NCBI RefSeq assembly: GCF_024713975.1
Contig: NC_091096.1
Coordinates: 26,437,458 to 26,501,457 of the forward strand
Reading direction: 5' to 3'
DNA: 64,000 bases
DNA from: Paralichthys olivaceus
Taxonomy: Eukaryota > Chordata > Actinopteri > Pleuronectiformes > Paralichthyidae
The position numbers were made by a program, and so were the translations under genes. This document shows, piece by piece, positions 12,501 through 24,800 of the stretch (positions are counted from its first letter, which is position 1; the number at the start of each line of letters is the position of its first letter). The notes beneath the pieces were generated by a model. That model did not search any database, was not told the origin of the DNA, and was given only the letters and a program-made list of their open reading frames with translations.

Positions 12501-15500
12501 CTCTACAAGCATATATTCTTAATGTTTTTGGTTACCTGAGCCTTTGGCATCACGATGAGTGAATGAATGAGGGGGAGAGGAGAGCTTTAACAGGATAGTA
12601 TAACAATAAAGAGATATATGGGCAGTGTAGAAAAAGAAAGGTTAGTTAGGGAGATTGAATGGTCCTGGGAGGCTGGAGGGGGGAGAGGGAGGGGGAGATG
12701 AATGAGGGGAAAGCCCTTTGCTGACTGTTTATTTCTGCAGAAAACCAATTTTCCCTCAGGGATAATTAAAGTTTTCACTAATAGTAAAAAATAAGATTGT
12801 GGTGACAGAAATAAGCAGATTAATGGTTTGAAAATCAGTTTGTGATGCCACATTATCCATCTTGGTTTGACTGTCTGACTCAGAGCATTTATCACTGCTG
12901 TTGTTCCAGCTGAGTTGCTCCACGTCCAACTGCCTGAATCAGTTACCAGCAGGTACAAAACATTGCAGAGCATTCTGCTTGTGGCAACAGTGGTGAAAGG
13001 TCATGTGAAACACTGTCCCTAAAGACTTGTGGAAAGTGTTCACATATGCTTTCTATTATAATCTTGGAGATGTGACTGACTTTCTAATGTGCCAAACATA
13101 AACATCCTTATTGAATCAGCTCCAAAACTGCCTGCCTTCTGTTAAATGTAAAATATGATTGGATAGTTAAGATGTACCAATGCCACCACAAGGCTAAAAT
13201 TGTTATTACACCCCATACAAAAGTGCACAAACAGGCATTTGAACTGTTCTGAGATGTTCAAATAACACTATGCAAAAATACTCTTACAAGAACAAATCTG
13301 ATGTGAAGATGTAGCTTTTTGCTTTTGCTCTACTGCCAGCATCAGAATGAACAGCTCTGTATTTATGTTATGAAAGAAAGAAATGTTGTATGTTCATCGA
13401 CTTATCTCCGGTGGTCAGCAGCTCAACATGGAAAGTTATCAGGATAGTTGGCTCTCTGTTGTGGAGAACGTCTTGTCACCACCTTTGCCCATTGCTGCTG
13501 AGTTAACCGATGCAATGAATCAGACCGCTTTGAAAGAGAGGAAAATGATCTTGACCAAATTGTTTTTGGACTGAAACCAGTTTAGCATGTTCAAGACAAT
13601 AGCCTTACTTCTGTCATCAGGATTATCTGATTACGTCCCTGTTGCTCCGATCAGGTAAGAACACGGAGTAAGCTCAATGAGTGTCAGTCCAGATTCTGAT
13701 TTGCAAAGCCTGACTTGCAAAAGGAACCACATCCTTCTCCTTATTACCCATAAATACTGAATTTGAGGGTTGTTTACTGGCTTTGGTTTGAAATATGTTC
13801 TCTCTCCTGTACCACAGCTCTGTTGGCAGAGGCCTGTCAGCATGTTTATTTCCCGCTGCCAAGTTCCAACAGTAACGTTCCCACCAAGGAAAAAAAAGGA
13901 AAACAGCAAAGGTCAAATAAACCACTTATGCTGGGTGTGAATGCACATGACTAACTCCATCAGCTGTTTCTAGTCCATTGTTGAGCTGGAACTGTGGCTC
14001 TTATACATGGTAACCAGAAAGCCTTGTTAAAACTTCAGCCGTAATGCCATTGTGTGACATAGACCGAGGCTTGTAACTATGACAGTGGACAACTATGACA
14101 CCCTCACCCACCCCATCCCATGTTATCCAACACAAACAAACCCAGAGAGTAGGCTTGTGGTCGCTTAGCAACAGCAGAGAGTAACAGCCATACTGGCAAA
14201 ATCAGCTCTTGGGTGTGGATCCATATTCGGTGGAAAAGCACAAAGTGGGATTTAATTTAACATCACGTGGTTCATCAGGAAGAAGCGTTGAGAGACTGTC
14301 TAAAGGAGAGCAGGTAAGAGCATTCACAGAGTTTTTATCATTGTGAGAGATTAGCTGAAAGGCAGTGTAATGAACTGTAACCCATAACCCTACACACACA
14401 TGCTTTCAGTTAAAACGCTCACGATAACCCTGCTTGTCCAAGTCACCGAAATTGCACGGCCCAATCATTTCCAGAGGCTGGGCCTTCTGTTTCTCTTTAA
14501 AATGTGTCAGGCTGTTAAAAAGTGGGCTTGTAAAAAAGTGCTAGCTGTGTGAACTGTTGAGCAGTGTTGTCCCAGGATAGAAAGACTGTCTGTCAAAGAC
14601 ACAGACTTATCCCCCAATTAGTCAACCAGTCCATTAATAGTGTACTGACAGTGTAACAGTCTGTCAGTCTGAGGGCTTCGCTCTCATTTCAGCAGGTTTT
14701 TTATATCGGGATTCTGTGCCAGTTGGGAATTTTTGGACTGTGTTTGGGTTTTGGATTTTTTTTTGTCTTGCTCTACTTCCTGTCTAGTTTTCCTCATTTG
14801 TGACAATCAGCCCCACCTTGATGTCTTTCATCTGTGTTCAGTTCACATGGTGTCAGTTTGTCTGTTCACCTCCTGGATATTGTGCTTCAGTGTTTTCTAG
14901 CTTGTTCCTGTTGCTTTCTGTAGTTTTTTTTTTACAGGTGGCTTTATTACATTTTCACATCTTATTTGCCTTGCCTGTTCAAAACAGTATGACAATATAG
15001 AGTTGATGTGATTACTGTAACTTCTGCTGATTAAATAAATGTACTGCTTAGAATTGACGTTACCCACTTTTTTTTTTTAAAGTTCACAGAAAATCGCATT
15101 GAACCTTGGGTAAGATAAACTTTTAAACTCTTGTCATTTCACAAAGAAGGTGGATGTAGAAACAGATCATTGTCATACAATGCTATATTTTCTTTCCTTA
15201 AATCATATGTATCTATATTTCCTTTTACTTATCACGTGTGCAGGTATTTAACTGGGTAGCAAGCTACAATGCAACTGAAACAGCTGAGAAAAAATAAGGT
15301 TAAAATATAGGCTAAAATTATTATAAGGTATGTTGTTGTCAACAATCTAATAATAATAAATAGATAAATCAATCAGATCAGAAACTTTAAGCCTGTACAT
15401 GTTTAAATCACTGCACCTCTGCATGCTTTAGTGTGATTACATTACATTAGCAACAGTAATGTTGATAAATGATGAACCAATATATCCACATCACCACACT

Positions 15501-18500
15501 TAAAGTTATATTTTACAACCAAGCATGCACACAAGAGACTGGCCACATATTGCAAATGTCATAAAATGTAACAAAAAAAAATACAAATAATAATTCATAA
15601 GGCCTAATTTACCCATGCCCTCCAAAATTGTAAATCAAGATTAATGTGGCATTCATTTAATCAAATAAACAATCCCTGCTGCTGCTGCTGCTTCTGCTGC
15701 ACTGTACAGTGTGTAACCTCAATGCCTTTACTTAGCCAGATATTCTGTGACCTCCATTTACCATGAAGTTGTGACGGCCCTTAGAGCAAAACTACACAGT
15801 ATGGTATTAAATAAATAAAACAGACATTGTATTTCATTGATCTTTTACCAATGTGAGTGCATCGTTGACAGACTATTGATAAGGTGGTTTAATGAAAATT
15901 AAAATAATATTCACTGTATGCTTTGGGTTTTACTGTAACTAACACATCCCAAACAAACCAGCTTAATACTTAACACTCCTCATGTCATTAATAGACCCAA
16001 TGAGGGAAGATCCTTGAATACTGTACATCCCTTCAGCAGCCTTACAAAGACAAAGTGTTTTTCTGTCATTTTTTCTCACCCATCTCTATGTAAAGGCTGT
16101 ACTGACTGTAGATTTACCAAAAGGATCTTCCTGTCTGCAGAGAGGAACAGTCAGACCATGTGGTTGACACATTATGCGAACATACTGAATCTGGTGTAAA
16201 TCCTGGTTTCACTTAGTGGATGCAAACAACTGCCAGTTTTTTTTTTCAGCACCGTAACATTAAATTCAATGCAGATTCTGCCCTGATACTTTGAAGTAGT
16301 CTTTTTTATTTAATACGTTCATTCTACAAAAAACACAGAGCACACCCCATTGAAGATCCAAGGCATGGAAAATGCTTCACTTTTCACCTATCAACTCAAC
16401 AGTACAAAGTAGCTCATTGTATGGGAGTTGTGCTGTTTTGATTATTTGGCCGCTGTGACATCGGAGAGAGAGAGTGGGTAGTCGACTGAGCAAAGGGTCA
16501 GTGGTTCAATCGCTGACTCCTCCAGGCCGTATGACGAACCACCAAATTACGCCTGATGGTTGTGCCAGAATTGTATCAATGGTGTGTGATAGAAAAGGTA
16601 TAGAAACGCTGTGTTAATGGTTGAATGTGAATTCTAAGGCACTTTGAATTGTTGATAAGACGAGAAAAGCACTATATAGATAAAGTCCATTTACTATTTT
16701 ACCAATTTACTTACTGACTGTGGATCATTTGTCCCTGCAGGTAACCATGTTGGATGATTGACAAATGACAGGGGCAACCATCAAGCTGAGGGTGGTACAG
16801 ACGAAAGTATGTATGTCCACAGCAAGCACAGGACAAACCTTCAGTCCAAACCCTTTCATGAGAGCCCAGCCCTCACTCTGCTTCCATCAGGACCACGGTC
16901 CCGTGTAGGAACACGGCTTTCCTGCAGAAACTCCGAGCCTGCGGGCCTGCAAGGTGACTGCATCTGTCTGTCTCTGTGCACAGAACCATTCCACATCAGT
17001 GTGGGTCCTTCACATGGCAAATGTTATGCATGACGAGTCACTTTATCTTGTGAGATTTGTTGGTTTGTGTCATAGCATGCATTTCATGTGTCATTTCATA
17101 TTTTGTCATTTTGTGAACTCTGTGTAATTTTGTCTCATGTCACTTTTTGTGATTTGATTTAGTTTTGTGTCATTGTGTAATTTGTCATTGGGTTGTTTCT
17201 TAACATTCCATTTTCTGTTGTTTCCCTTTACTTTGTGTTTTTTTTCATAGCATGTTATGTCGCAGCTCTGTCTGTGTCTTGTCATTTTGATTTGTCTCAT
17301 AGCATGCATTTCATGTGTCATTTTATATTTTGTTATTTTTTGATTTGTTGTTTTCTCTAATTTCAGCGATCCAGCTTTATTTCACTTTCTGTCTTGTTAT
17401 TAGTCTGTGCTGTATCATTTTGTTGTTGTGTCCTTTCATAAACAAATGATATGATAAATAATATAATTATTATGATTCCTTTCACAGTGCAGGGGTTTGG
17501 CTGTCCCCTCCAGCAGAGGCCCTGCAGTGGCAGGGTGACACCTCAGAGCAGAGGGGGAGGGGATGGGAGACTGATGCTGCTGAGCAGTCTCAAGGGAAGG
17601 CTGGAGAGCAAAGCAAAACCAGTGGCAAGGGCCAGGACCGGAAAGAGAGCTGTGGAGAGCCTTCAGGCTGGAGCTGCCACTGTTTGCCACCACAGAGATC
17701 CAGTCAGTGACACAGCAGGTGAATGGCATTGCACCACCACCACTACTACCATGACACAACTTTGACACACAATCGATATTATCTGAATACTACAGCTCCA
17801 CAGTTCCGAAGCTTAGTGCTTATAATCTCATTTTGAGTTTGGATTATCAAAACCGAAGTTTACAAAGAATACAGCAACAAACACAACATACATATAAATA
17901 TATATATATACATACATAAACCAGAGGCCTGGGAGTTTGAGGGTTCTGCACAGTATCTCTTCTGGATATATCCGACTTCAGATGTTGTACCTGGAATCTG
18001 CTGGAACCACTCTCCCAGTTTAGGGGTCACAGGAGGTCCACTTTGGACTTCACCATCCACATCTGTTCCTGTTATTCTTCTGGTACTTCTCTATCTTCTT
18101 GTGCTCCTTCTTTCTGACGATACTGTCAGCTGGGATTGCTACATTTTCCACCACTGCCCTCTTATGCTCCTTGTCTACCTCCACTACATCTGGTACATCA
18201 GCCAGCAGCTGTTTGTCAGTGTGGAATATGAAGTTCCACAGGATCATACCTCTGGTATGTCCCACTGGGACTTTACTGCTTCTAACCCATACGCCTCAGT
18301 GTACACTGTCCCAGCTTGCATCTTACACCTACTGTACGTGCTACTATGTGCTGGATTGTTTCAGGGGCATAGCATAAACAAAATCTGAATGCATTTTAGG
18401 TTTCTTGCTGTTAAAGGGAGTTTTTTCTTTCCACAGTCAGTGTTCGCTCATTCTGGGAAATGTTGACTTTCTCTATAATATTATTAATTTCTCCACATTT

Positions 18501-20946
18501 GTATGGTGCCTTGGGATAATATGGTTTGAATTAAATTAAACTGGTATCATATGAAGCATGCTTAGTTTACACCCATTCACACACACATCGATACAGTGCG
18601 TCAGTGTGCATAACTTTATTCTATGAGAATGGGCAATTTTTGGGCTCAGTATATCATGCCCAAGGTCCCTTCAGCAAGCAGCTGGGAAGACTGGGATCGA
18701 ACCGCCAGCATTCTGGTTTGAGGAGGACCCCCCCCCCCCCCCCCCCCATGCACACTACACGATACTTCCATCTGGCTACAGGTTCCCATAATCATATCCA
18801 GGGATCATGCATGATTGAATTTGTCTTTTAGCTTTGTGCAGGAACAGCTGTGCTTATTTGTGGTACCTCGAACAAATAATCCAATTTCATTGCCAATTGA
18901 CATTAAAGTTTGTCTGTTGCATTCCTTCTGTATTACTTGGAATGTGGGCAGTGGATGTTTTTGCTGCAGTTTAAGTAACTGCCTTTTGGATATCCACAAG
19001 TGATAAGCAGACACAGTTGTTCAGATGTATCCATATATCACCCAGTCCCAGCTTGTTGTGTTTGGATTGTTGGCAAGCTGTAAATGACATCTGCGGCAAG
19101 GATGTGACTGAATTCAAAGCAACATCTGACTGCGACTCTTCTCCTCCCAGAAAATCCCATAACTCCATGGAACAATGAGAGAGAGGCTGGTGACGGACAG
19201 CCCGGCGCCGTGAGGGTTTCAAAACTTCATCTGTATCTGCCTTCAACACGTTGTGAGGATTTGGACCAGGACTCGCAGACAGAGGAGATAAGGTACAAGT
19301 TCTTAATGCTGATTATCGGGACACATGCTGTTGCAAGTCATAGGAAGGCAGACATCTGCATCAATTTCACGAACTGTGCCTTAGACAACATCTTTCACGT
19401 CACAACTGTGGTTTTCACCCTTGTCTCCAGAAACTACAGCAGAGCTCCAAAACAGGTCTCAGAAGTGATGTCATTTGGAGGGTGTGGAGGCAAAAAATAT
19501 TTTCCCAAGCAATCACAACAACTGCAGTGCATGTAAAGGCCCATGCCCACTGTGCCTAAATGGAATCTGGTTTATCTCTGGAATCAAGCAACAACAAAAC
19601 AAAACAAAAACTGAAAGAGGATGAAGTTACAGGATATTCTGTAAAAAGAAAACAACCCTATCATACTCAACTGTACACATGGATGAACACAGGGATGTTG
19701 TGCAGGAGGTTGAACCCAATAAATCTTGTGTAGTTTACAACCTTTTCATACATAGCAATTATTTTAGACTTAATCCGTGTTATTATAATTACCACAAACA
19801 GGGTTTAAACAAGAAAAATATAAAATATTTACTTACAGTCAATAAAGGGGCAGTGGGTCCCAGTCTTTCCAATTCCACATTCCAAAGGGTCCTCTGGCAA
19901 GATGCTGAACCCTGAATGGCCGAACAAAGAAGTGCTGCTAATAGATGCACTGTATGAATGTGTGGGTGAATGCCAAACTGTACTGTAGAGTGCTTTGAGT
20001 GGTCACCAAGACTAGAAAAGCTCTATATCAATACAAAACATTTACCATTAAATGGCACAATAATAAAGTGACGCATTCACTGAGAGTTTTGCTCAGTGGC
20101 AGTAGGAGAAATGTCTCTGGTTCATCCCCCGCAGGACATTGATGTGTTCAATAAATGTTTTGGAATCCTACCAGTCATATCAAAAGATAATGAAAACTTT
20201 GACCAGACAAAAGGAAAGCCAGGAGTTTCCATAATCACTGGGGAATGTTCTATAGCCACAGAATATTAAAGTCCAGAAGTCTAAACACAGACATGTACAC
20301 TTCGCAGGAGTTATTTGGAATTATTATATTATTACTTTTTAATTAGAATAGAACACTATAACATAAAATAATAAAGGTTCACAACCCCATGACAGTGAGC
20401 CACTATGAACAGCATGGACCCTGAAGTTGAAGCAACTAAATCAAATTCAGCCATTAAAAAAAACTTTATTTAAACAAACACTTTGGTGCCGTCTTTTTTA
20501 AATGTTAAGATTTGCAAATTGACATTTTTCCTTAACCTTTCATGTACATGAGCACCCATAAACAAATGCACATAACCTTTGCATGTTCATTTAAAAGGAT
20601 TCAAAGCTAAATGAAACAGAAATGTCCATAGCGAGTTAAAGTTTGTGTGGGTTTTAACCTCAATTCAGCAGGTAGCTTAAGTAAAGTTGTGTGTTTTATC
20701 AGCAGCGAGAGTTCAACATCCATTGTTTTGGAATGAACTTTATGACACTTTATGTGTCCAGTGGTTAGACAAGGTCACTGACATAAAAATGAGATGTTAT
20801 TTTTGTGTTCTCCTTGTAGGCCTTCAGCAGACAATCCTCATGTTCAAGAACCTGATGTCAAACCAAACAACACAGGAGACCAGCGTGCAGCACTTCACAG
20901 CTCACCACAATCACCCTCTGATGACATCACAATGGAGGACTCATAA
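3572..20946 (+). CDS. Unrecognised multi-exon gene, C-terminal part
   Basis: Five exons are proposed: 3572-3670, 4441-4523, 17488-17718, 19151-19292 and 20820-20946, with stop TAA at 20944-20946. Each is open in one frame and bounded by AG and GT. All four junctions agree in phase (2, 1, 1, 2), and the joined reading gives about 226 residues. Recognisable stretches are LKNVSLHDEIF and GFDLELWDPSEEADRLLE in the first two exons. The 17.5-kb exon is basic (SSLKGRLESKAKPVARARTG), the 19-kb exon contains VRVSKLHLYLPS, and the acidic C-terminus ends SPSDDITMEDS. No domain was recognised; the composition suggests a largely disordered tail of a larger protein. The first exon starts in phase 2, so more coding sequence lies upstream, possibly left of the window. 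The intron 4524-17487 is long for this locus and could hide further phase 1-1 exons. The function is unknown. Confidence 0.55.
3860..3896 (+). repeat. (GA)n microsatellite
   Basis: GAGAGA repeats with two single-base interruptions. Confidence 0.7.
4896..4942 (+). repeat. (GT)n microsatellite
   Basis: A run of GT units with two GAGT interruptions, in an intron of the unknown plus-strand gene. Confidence 0.8.
5440..6095 (+). mobile_element. L2-type LINE 3' remnant
   Basis: Plus-strand translation in shifting frames gives YYCNSFSSGLRK, then HFYKASNGLRPKYCL, matching the end of L2-like reverse transcriptases, with many stops. It runs into an AT-rich tail with TGTAAAGCACTTTGAATCA and ends in AAATAAATAAA. 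Confidence 0.6.
8398..9660 (-). mobile_element. Degenerate L2-clade LINE, 5'-truncated
   Basis: Read on the minus strand, 9031-8606 keeps an open reverse-transcriptase C-terminal segment with HITPVLHSLHWLPVHHRIDF and FKSLNGLAPPY, hallmarks of L2/CR1-type elements. Upstream, at about 9400-9310, the RT core reads VLVLLDLTTAFNTVNHAIL: the catalytic Asp position is Asn, so it is dead. Stops and frame shifts fill the centre. The 3' end at about 8400 reads TATAAATAAATTTGACATTG. Confidence 0.8.
10075..10297 (+). mobile_element. LINE-like 3' tail ending in (TTGAA)n
   Basis: GGGAGTTTTTCCTCTCCACA leads to AAAGTGCCTTGAGATAATG, GGCGCTATATAAATAAA and four TTGAA-type repeats. This 3' tail is very common in teleost genomes. 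A diverged second copy lies at about 18405-18545. Confidence 0.6.
11868..12045 (+). mobile_element. LINE-like 3' tail, second family
   Basis: It contains TTTTTCCTTACTCTTGTTGA, AAAGACAGAGGATGTTGCAC, GCCCTATGAGACAAAATATG and GGGCTATACAAATACAATTT. An inverted copy lies at about 23535-23690 in intron 1 of the MRH-like gene. Confidence 0.5.
16436..16698 (+). mobile_element. Teleost SINE-like repeat
   Basis: It has a promoter-like TCAGTGGTTCAATCGCTGAC, a middle CCTGATGGTTGTGCCAGAAT and the tail AAAAGCACTATATAGATAAA with GTCCATTTAC. Diverged copies or fragments are at 12170-12240, 19845-20058 and 28845-28975. Confidence 0.5.
18405..18545 (+). mobile_element. Second, diverged copy of the (TTGAA)n-type 3' tail
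   Basis: It shares the GGGAGTTTTTTCTTTCCACA start, the GTGCCTTGGGATAATATG middle and the TTGAATTAAA end with the copy at 10075-10297. Confidence 0.45.
18541..18772 (-). mobile_element. SINE-like repeat with internal poly-C run
   Basis: It opens with ACCCATTCACACACACATCG and contains GGGATCGAACCGCCAGCATT, like the short fragment at 22550-22690. A run of about 19 C at 18729-18748 interrupts it. Confidence 0.4.
19845..20058 (+). mobile_element. SINE-like repeat, second copy
   Basis: It shares GCAAGATGCTGAACCCTGAA, AGTGCTTTGAGTGGTCACCA and the end ACTAGAAAAGCTCTATATCA with the 16.4-kb family. It lies in the last intron of the unknown plus-strand gene. Confidence 0.45.
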
Positions 20947-21342
20947 GATGTGAAGAACAGTGGACAGAGGGGCCCAGAGCAGTAAACAGATTGAGCCAAT
21001 CTGCCCATAAAGAGCCTCCACACAGAGTGGACAAAACAGTGTGATGAGAAACAGGCCTGAGCTGATAAGGCCTGCAGCTGTCCACAGATATGGGCCCCGC
21101 GAGGGTTAAAAATGTGAGCTCCATAATGAGATGGTGTTGGAGTAAAGGGATGCCTTCATACAACTGATGTGCTTGTGCAACAAACACTACTATTAGTGGA
21201 ACAGGTGTGTTTGTTTCAAAATACAAACTGGGAAGAAGGACACAGAAACGCACTGGGCCCAGAGCAGCATGTGAATAGACGTAAAGAAAGAGAAAGACTT
21301 AAAGAGAATATTTCAAATTCAACAAGTGCCCAGAGAGATACA

Positions 21343-21348
21343 TTTATT
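21343..21348 (-). terminator. Poly(A) signal for the MRH-like membrane gene
   Basis: TTTATT on the plus strand is AATAAA on the minus strand, about 465 bases past the stop codon at 21813. It lies only about 40 bases from the opposing gene's signal, so the two 3' UTRs would overlap slightly. Confidence 0.4.
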
Positions 21349-21382
21349 TAAAACACACAATGAACAACTTCCAGTATCTGAC

Positions 21383-21388
21383 AATAAA
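21383..21388 (+). terminator. Poly(A) signal for the plus-strand unknown gene
   Basis: AATAAA lies about 437 bases after the stop codon at 20946 and is the first good hexamer downstream on this strand. It would give a 3' UTR of about 0.45 kb. Confidence 0.4.
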
Positions 21389-21812
21389 TCCCTGTAATCG
21401 TAATGGTTTGTCCCAACTCTCTCATCAGTGGCTGTCTGAAAGGCAGGGACAAAATAATCAACCGTCAGCAAAAAGAAACGAGGCTACACACACTAACACT
21501 AACGTTTCAGAGGGTGATTCACACTGTAAGGAAAACAGGGGAATGTTTTAAATGACTAAACACTCAAGACAAAACTGGTAATCAAAGGAGACTCATTTGC
21601 AAATGTTAATTGCTGTGATCACGTGGAAAATACATGCACATCATTTACAGTAGTTTACAATACTATATGAACAAAATGACAGAGTGTGAGTCTGTCACTT
21701 TCAGCAAACTGTAAAATCAATCCATGCTCTTTTCCCTCCAGGGGACATGACAGCTTCAGGTCAAGAAACCTGGCCTGTGTAGACGTCCTGCATTATTTCA
21801 GAGGTGTGGAGC

Positions 21813-24800
21813 TTATCGTTCACAGCGTGTCGTGTCTGCGTAGCGTCTTGTTTCAGAGCCTCTCTCAGTACAGAGGTAGCAGATCATACACCACACACTG
21901 TGCTCCGGAGAGATCTGGACTCCGCTGCTGCTCCGAAAAGGCCTCAGTGCACAGGAGCCTGTCGCAGATGAAAACCAAAGTCACCCTTTCAGCTCATGCC
22001 ACACATGTGGGTAACTCACAACAAACAAAATGACAAACGAAAGAAAAGAATAGCCTAAAAAAAAAAACAAGTCAATATGATATGTGAGAAGAAGAGATAA
22101 GGTGAGAATTCTAAATAACCAGGTTATAATAATGAAATCATGAAAATAAAAGATCTAAATCATGAGTAAATTAAGGACAGAACTCTTCAAAGCTGGTCCA
22201 GTAGTCATTATTATGACTCACTGTGTGTACTGTGGTATCTCAATGAAAATCTTATTATAGAGTGTTTATGTAAAATAAATGTCTTATTATTTGGACCAAG
22301 TAATTTTGACTCACCATGTGTATTTTAATTTATCTTACTTTCACCATCCTCTGGCTTCCATACAAACCAGGTCATATAATGAGCCCAATCAGACAAATGT
22401 CCATCAACACAGAGAAAAACACCATATAAAGAACTAGTTTAGTCATTTGGGGAGAATTTGAATGGTCAGTAAATGGGGAAGGGTCTCTACAGATGTAGAA
22501 TATAGAGCTTTAGTCTTAATGACCACTCACTGACAGTACAGATTTGTTATTTACCCATTCACACACACATTCATACAGTGCATCTCTCCCAGCACAGCCA
22601 TCAGGAGCACTTTGGGGTTCAGCATGTATATCGGGGGAGACTGTAATCGAACTGCCAACCCACACATTGTAGTGCCACACAAATCCCTATGACAATTGCT
22701 GTGGATGTGCATGGTCCCCTGAAGCTGAACAGTAATGATTTTTGGGGACCACGGTGACCTTTTCTTCTCATGCAACAAGATTCATATCTCTGCTTGTTAT
22801 ATTTCCATGTGTGTGCCATAATATCTATGTTGTACTCATTACTAGGCAGCAGAAAGACTTTCAATCTTAAAGATCCCATGGACATTCTTTTAATACCTAA
22901 ACTATGATGTGTACATAAAATAATGCACACTAGAATGAGCTGCCTGCTCTAACATTACTGAGCTCCCCCACGGTTTTCATTAACATTACCAAGGATAAAG
23001 TATGCAGCAGCACTGAGGGAGAGGATGATGAGGAAGATGGTGCCTAAACCCAGATCCCCCATGGTACAGGCATTCGGACAAGCACAGGGGCTTTCCACCC
23101 AGATCTGCAGGGGCTCCTCAGTGCTGAGCCTCTGGTCCCGGATAAAGGAAGTGGACTGATTTGGATTACAGTGGTAATGCACCACCGTCAGTGGCTGCTT
23201 CTCATCAGCTGGGACAGGAGGAGAAGAAGACTGGCTGTCAGGTTGCACCATACTGACAGAAAGTTCAGTAACATATAGTATATGATGACTTTGCTCACCA
23301 AAGTATGAAACAGAGAGCATCTTCAGGGTGTCATTGTAGTGGAATTCATTCCCTTCATGTCTCCCATAGCCAATACAGCGGTTAATGTATGTGTTGAGCC
23401 TTTGATACCTGTTAACACAGACATGAACACGAATAACATATCACATAAAAAGATTGCTTGAATTTTTGAGTCCCCTGACAGATGAATAGCCTAATAATTA
23501 TTATAACAAATCAATGCAGACACAAGTTTAGCAATCAAATTTGATTTGTATAGCCGTTTACTAATCACAATTTGTCTCATAGGGCTAAACAAGGTGTGAC
23601 ATCCTCTGCCCTTCAATGAGAGTCAAGAAAAATTACCAAAAAAAAGAGAAAATCCCCACATGTGAGGGATCCCTCTCCCAGGATGGACAGATGCAATAGT
23701 TGCCCCGTGTAGCACAGCACGTCGACAATATTTACAACATTGACAAAGACAGCCTCTAACTCTAATGGAGAGGTGAATAAGTATTTATAAAAAAAAAGAA
23801 AATGTCAGAATGAAGGGAGCAGCAGTAACAATTGTAATGATAGAGGTATTGATGTGAGCAGGCATATAGTATATCTTTTAATGATACAGTCTAATAACCT
23901 AATAAACAAATGTGTTTTTAAAACACATTTAACAAAGACAGAATTAAGAAGAAAACAATTAAGCAATTACCAAACTCCCAAACATGTATGTTGTGTTTAG
24001 GGCCAGGGGTCAAAATGTTCTGAGGCCCATTTTCTCCCTCATCATCTCTCACACAGATACACAGATGCTGTCCACACACAGTGTATTATCCAAATATTTA
24101 AAAACCAGCTTTGAAAATATCTAAATGTGCATCTCAATCAATTAAAGTAAGTGAAACAAATAAATGTACCAGTTAAAACTCAGCAGCAGTTTTTTGTTTT
24201 TTCAATAATGGGAAGTTGCTTTGGATTTACAGCAGCCACATGGAAGTCTTCACTTTTCTCCGTTTGTGTGTTAGGGGGCCCCCTGGTGGCTCTTCAGCAG
24301 CTGCCTACAGATTGAAATAAATATAGCAGTTTGATCCCACTTAATCAATGAGATCCCAACCTGCACAAGTTTCACCTCACATTTAAATACATTAATCAGT
24401 AAGTCTGCTTAGACTGTCAACTGTCCAGAAGCATTTTAGGAGTGAAAGTACTGAACTATAATGATGAGTGCAGGATGAAAGAGGTTAAAGAAGGTCTGAA
24501 GGCAGCTGCTGCATTGGCACTTCGCCTACTGAAATAAAAACATCATCTCATCCACGGTCAGCAGTGGAGAGTACAGTGTTGTTTCTGGGTTAAAGGTGTA
24601 TTTGAGTTGTTAAGAGTTCCAGCAACAAGTGATTTCACATCCAAACACTCAGGTGGTTCATAAAAACAACCACTCAAAACAGCAAAGAGAAAAAAAAATC
24701 AATCTCAAAATCAATCTTTCACCTTATAACCTCACAGATTTATCGTTGGCCCTTTTGAAGGGACCCCCCTCCTCTGGTTGTGAACCACTGGACTAAACAT

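Noticed and set aside
13383-13574. 63-codon ORF with SYQDSWLSVVENVLSPPLP
   Set aside because: It has no splice context matching the unknown gene's phases and its own stop codon. Kept only as an unproved ORF.
16758-17033. 91-codon plus-strand ORF after a CTGCAG acceptor
   Set aside because: All three frames starting at the acceptor hit stops quickly, so it cannot be an internal exon of the plus-strand gene.
22955-22989. Read-through C-terminus NVNENRGGAQ for the MRH-like protein
   Set aside because: A GTAATG donor follows the helix, and an in-phase exon with a better tail exists at 21958-21813.
23209-23298. Coding use of the in-frame 90-bp stretch (reads EQSHHILYVTELSVSMV)
   Set aside because: It is flanked by GTGAGC and a strong pyrimidine-tract CCCAG acceptor, and removal joins the lumenal strand motifs naturally. 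Retention is possible but less likely.
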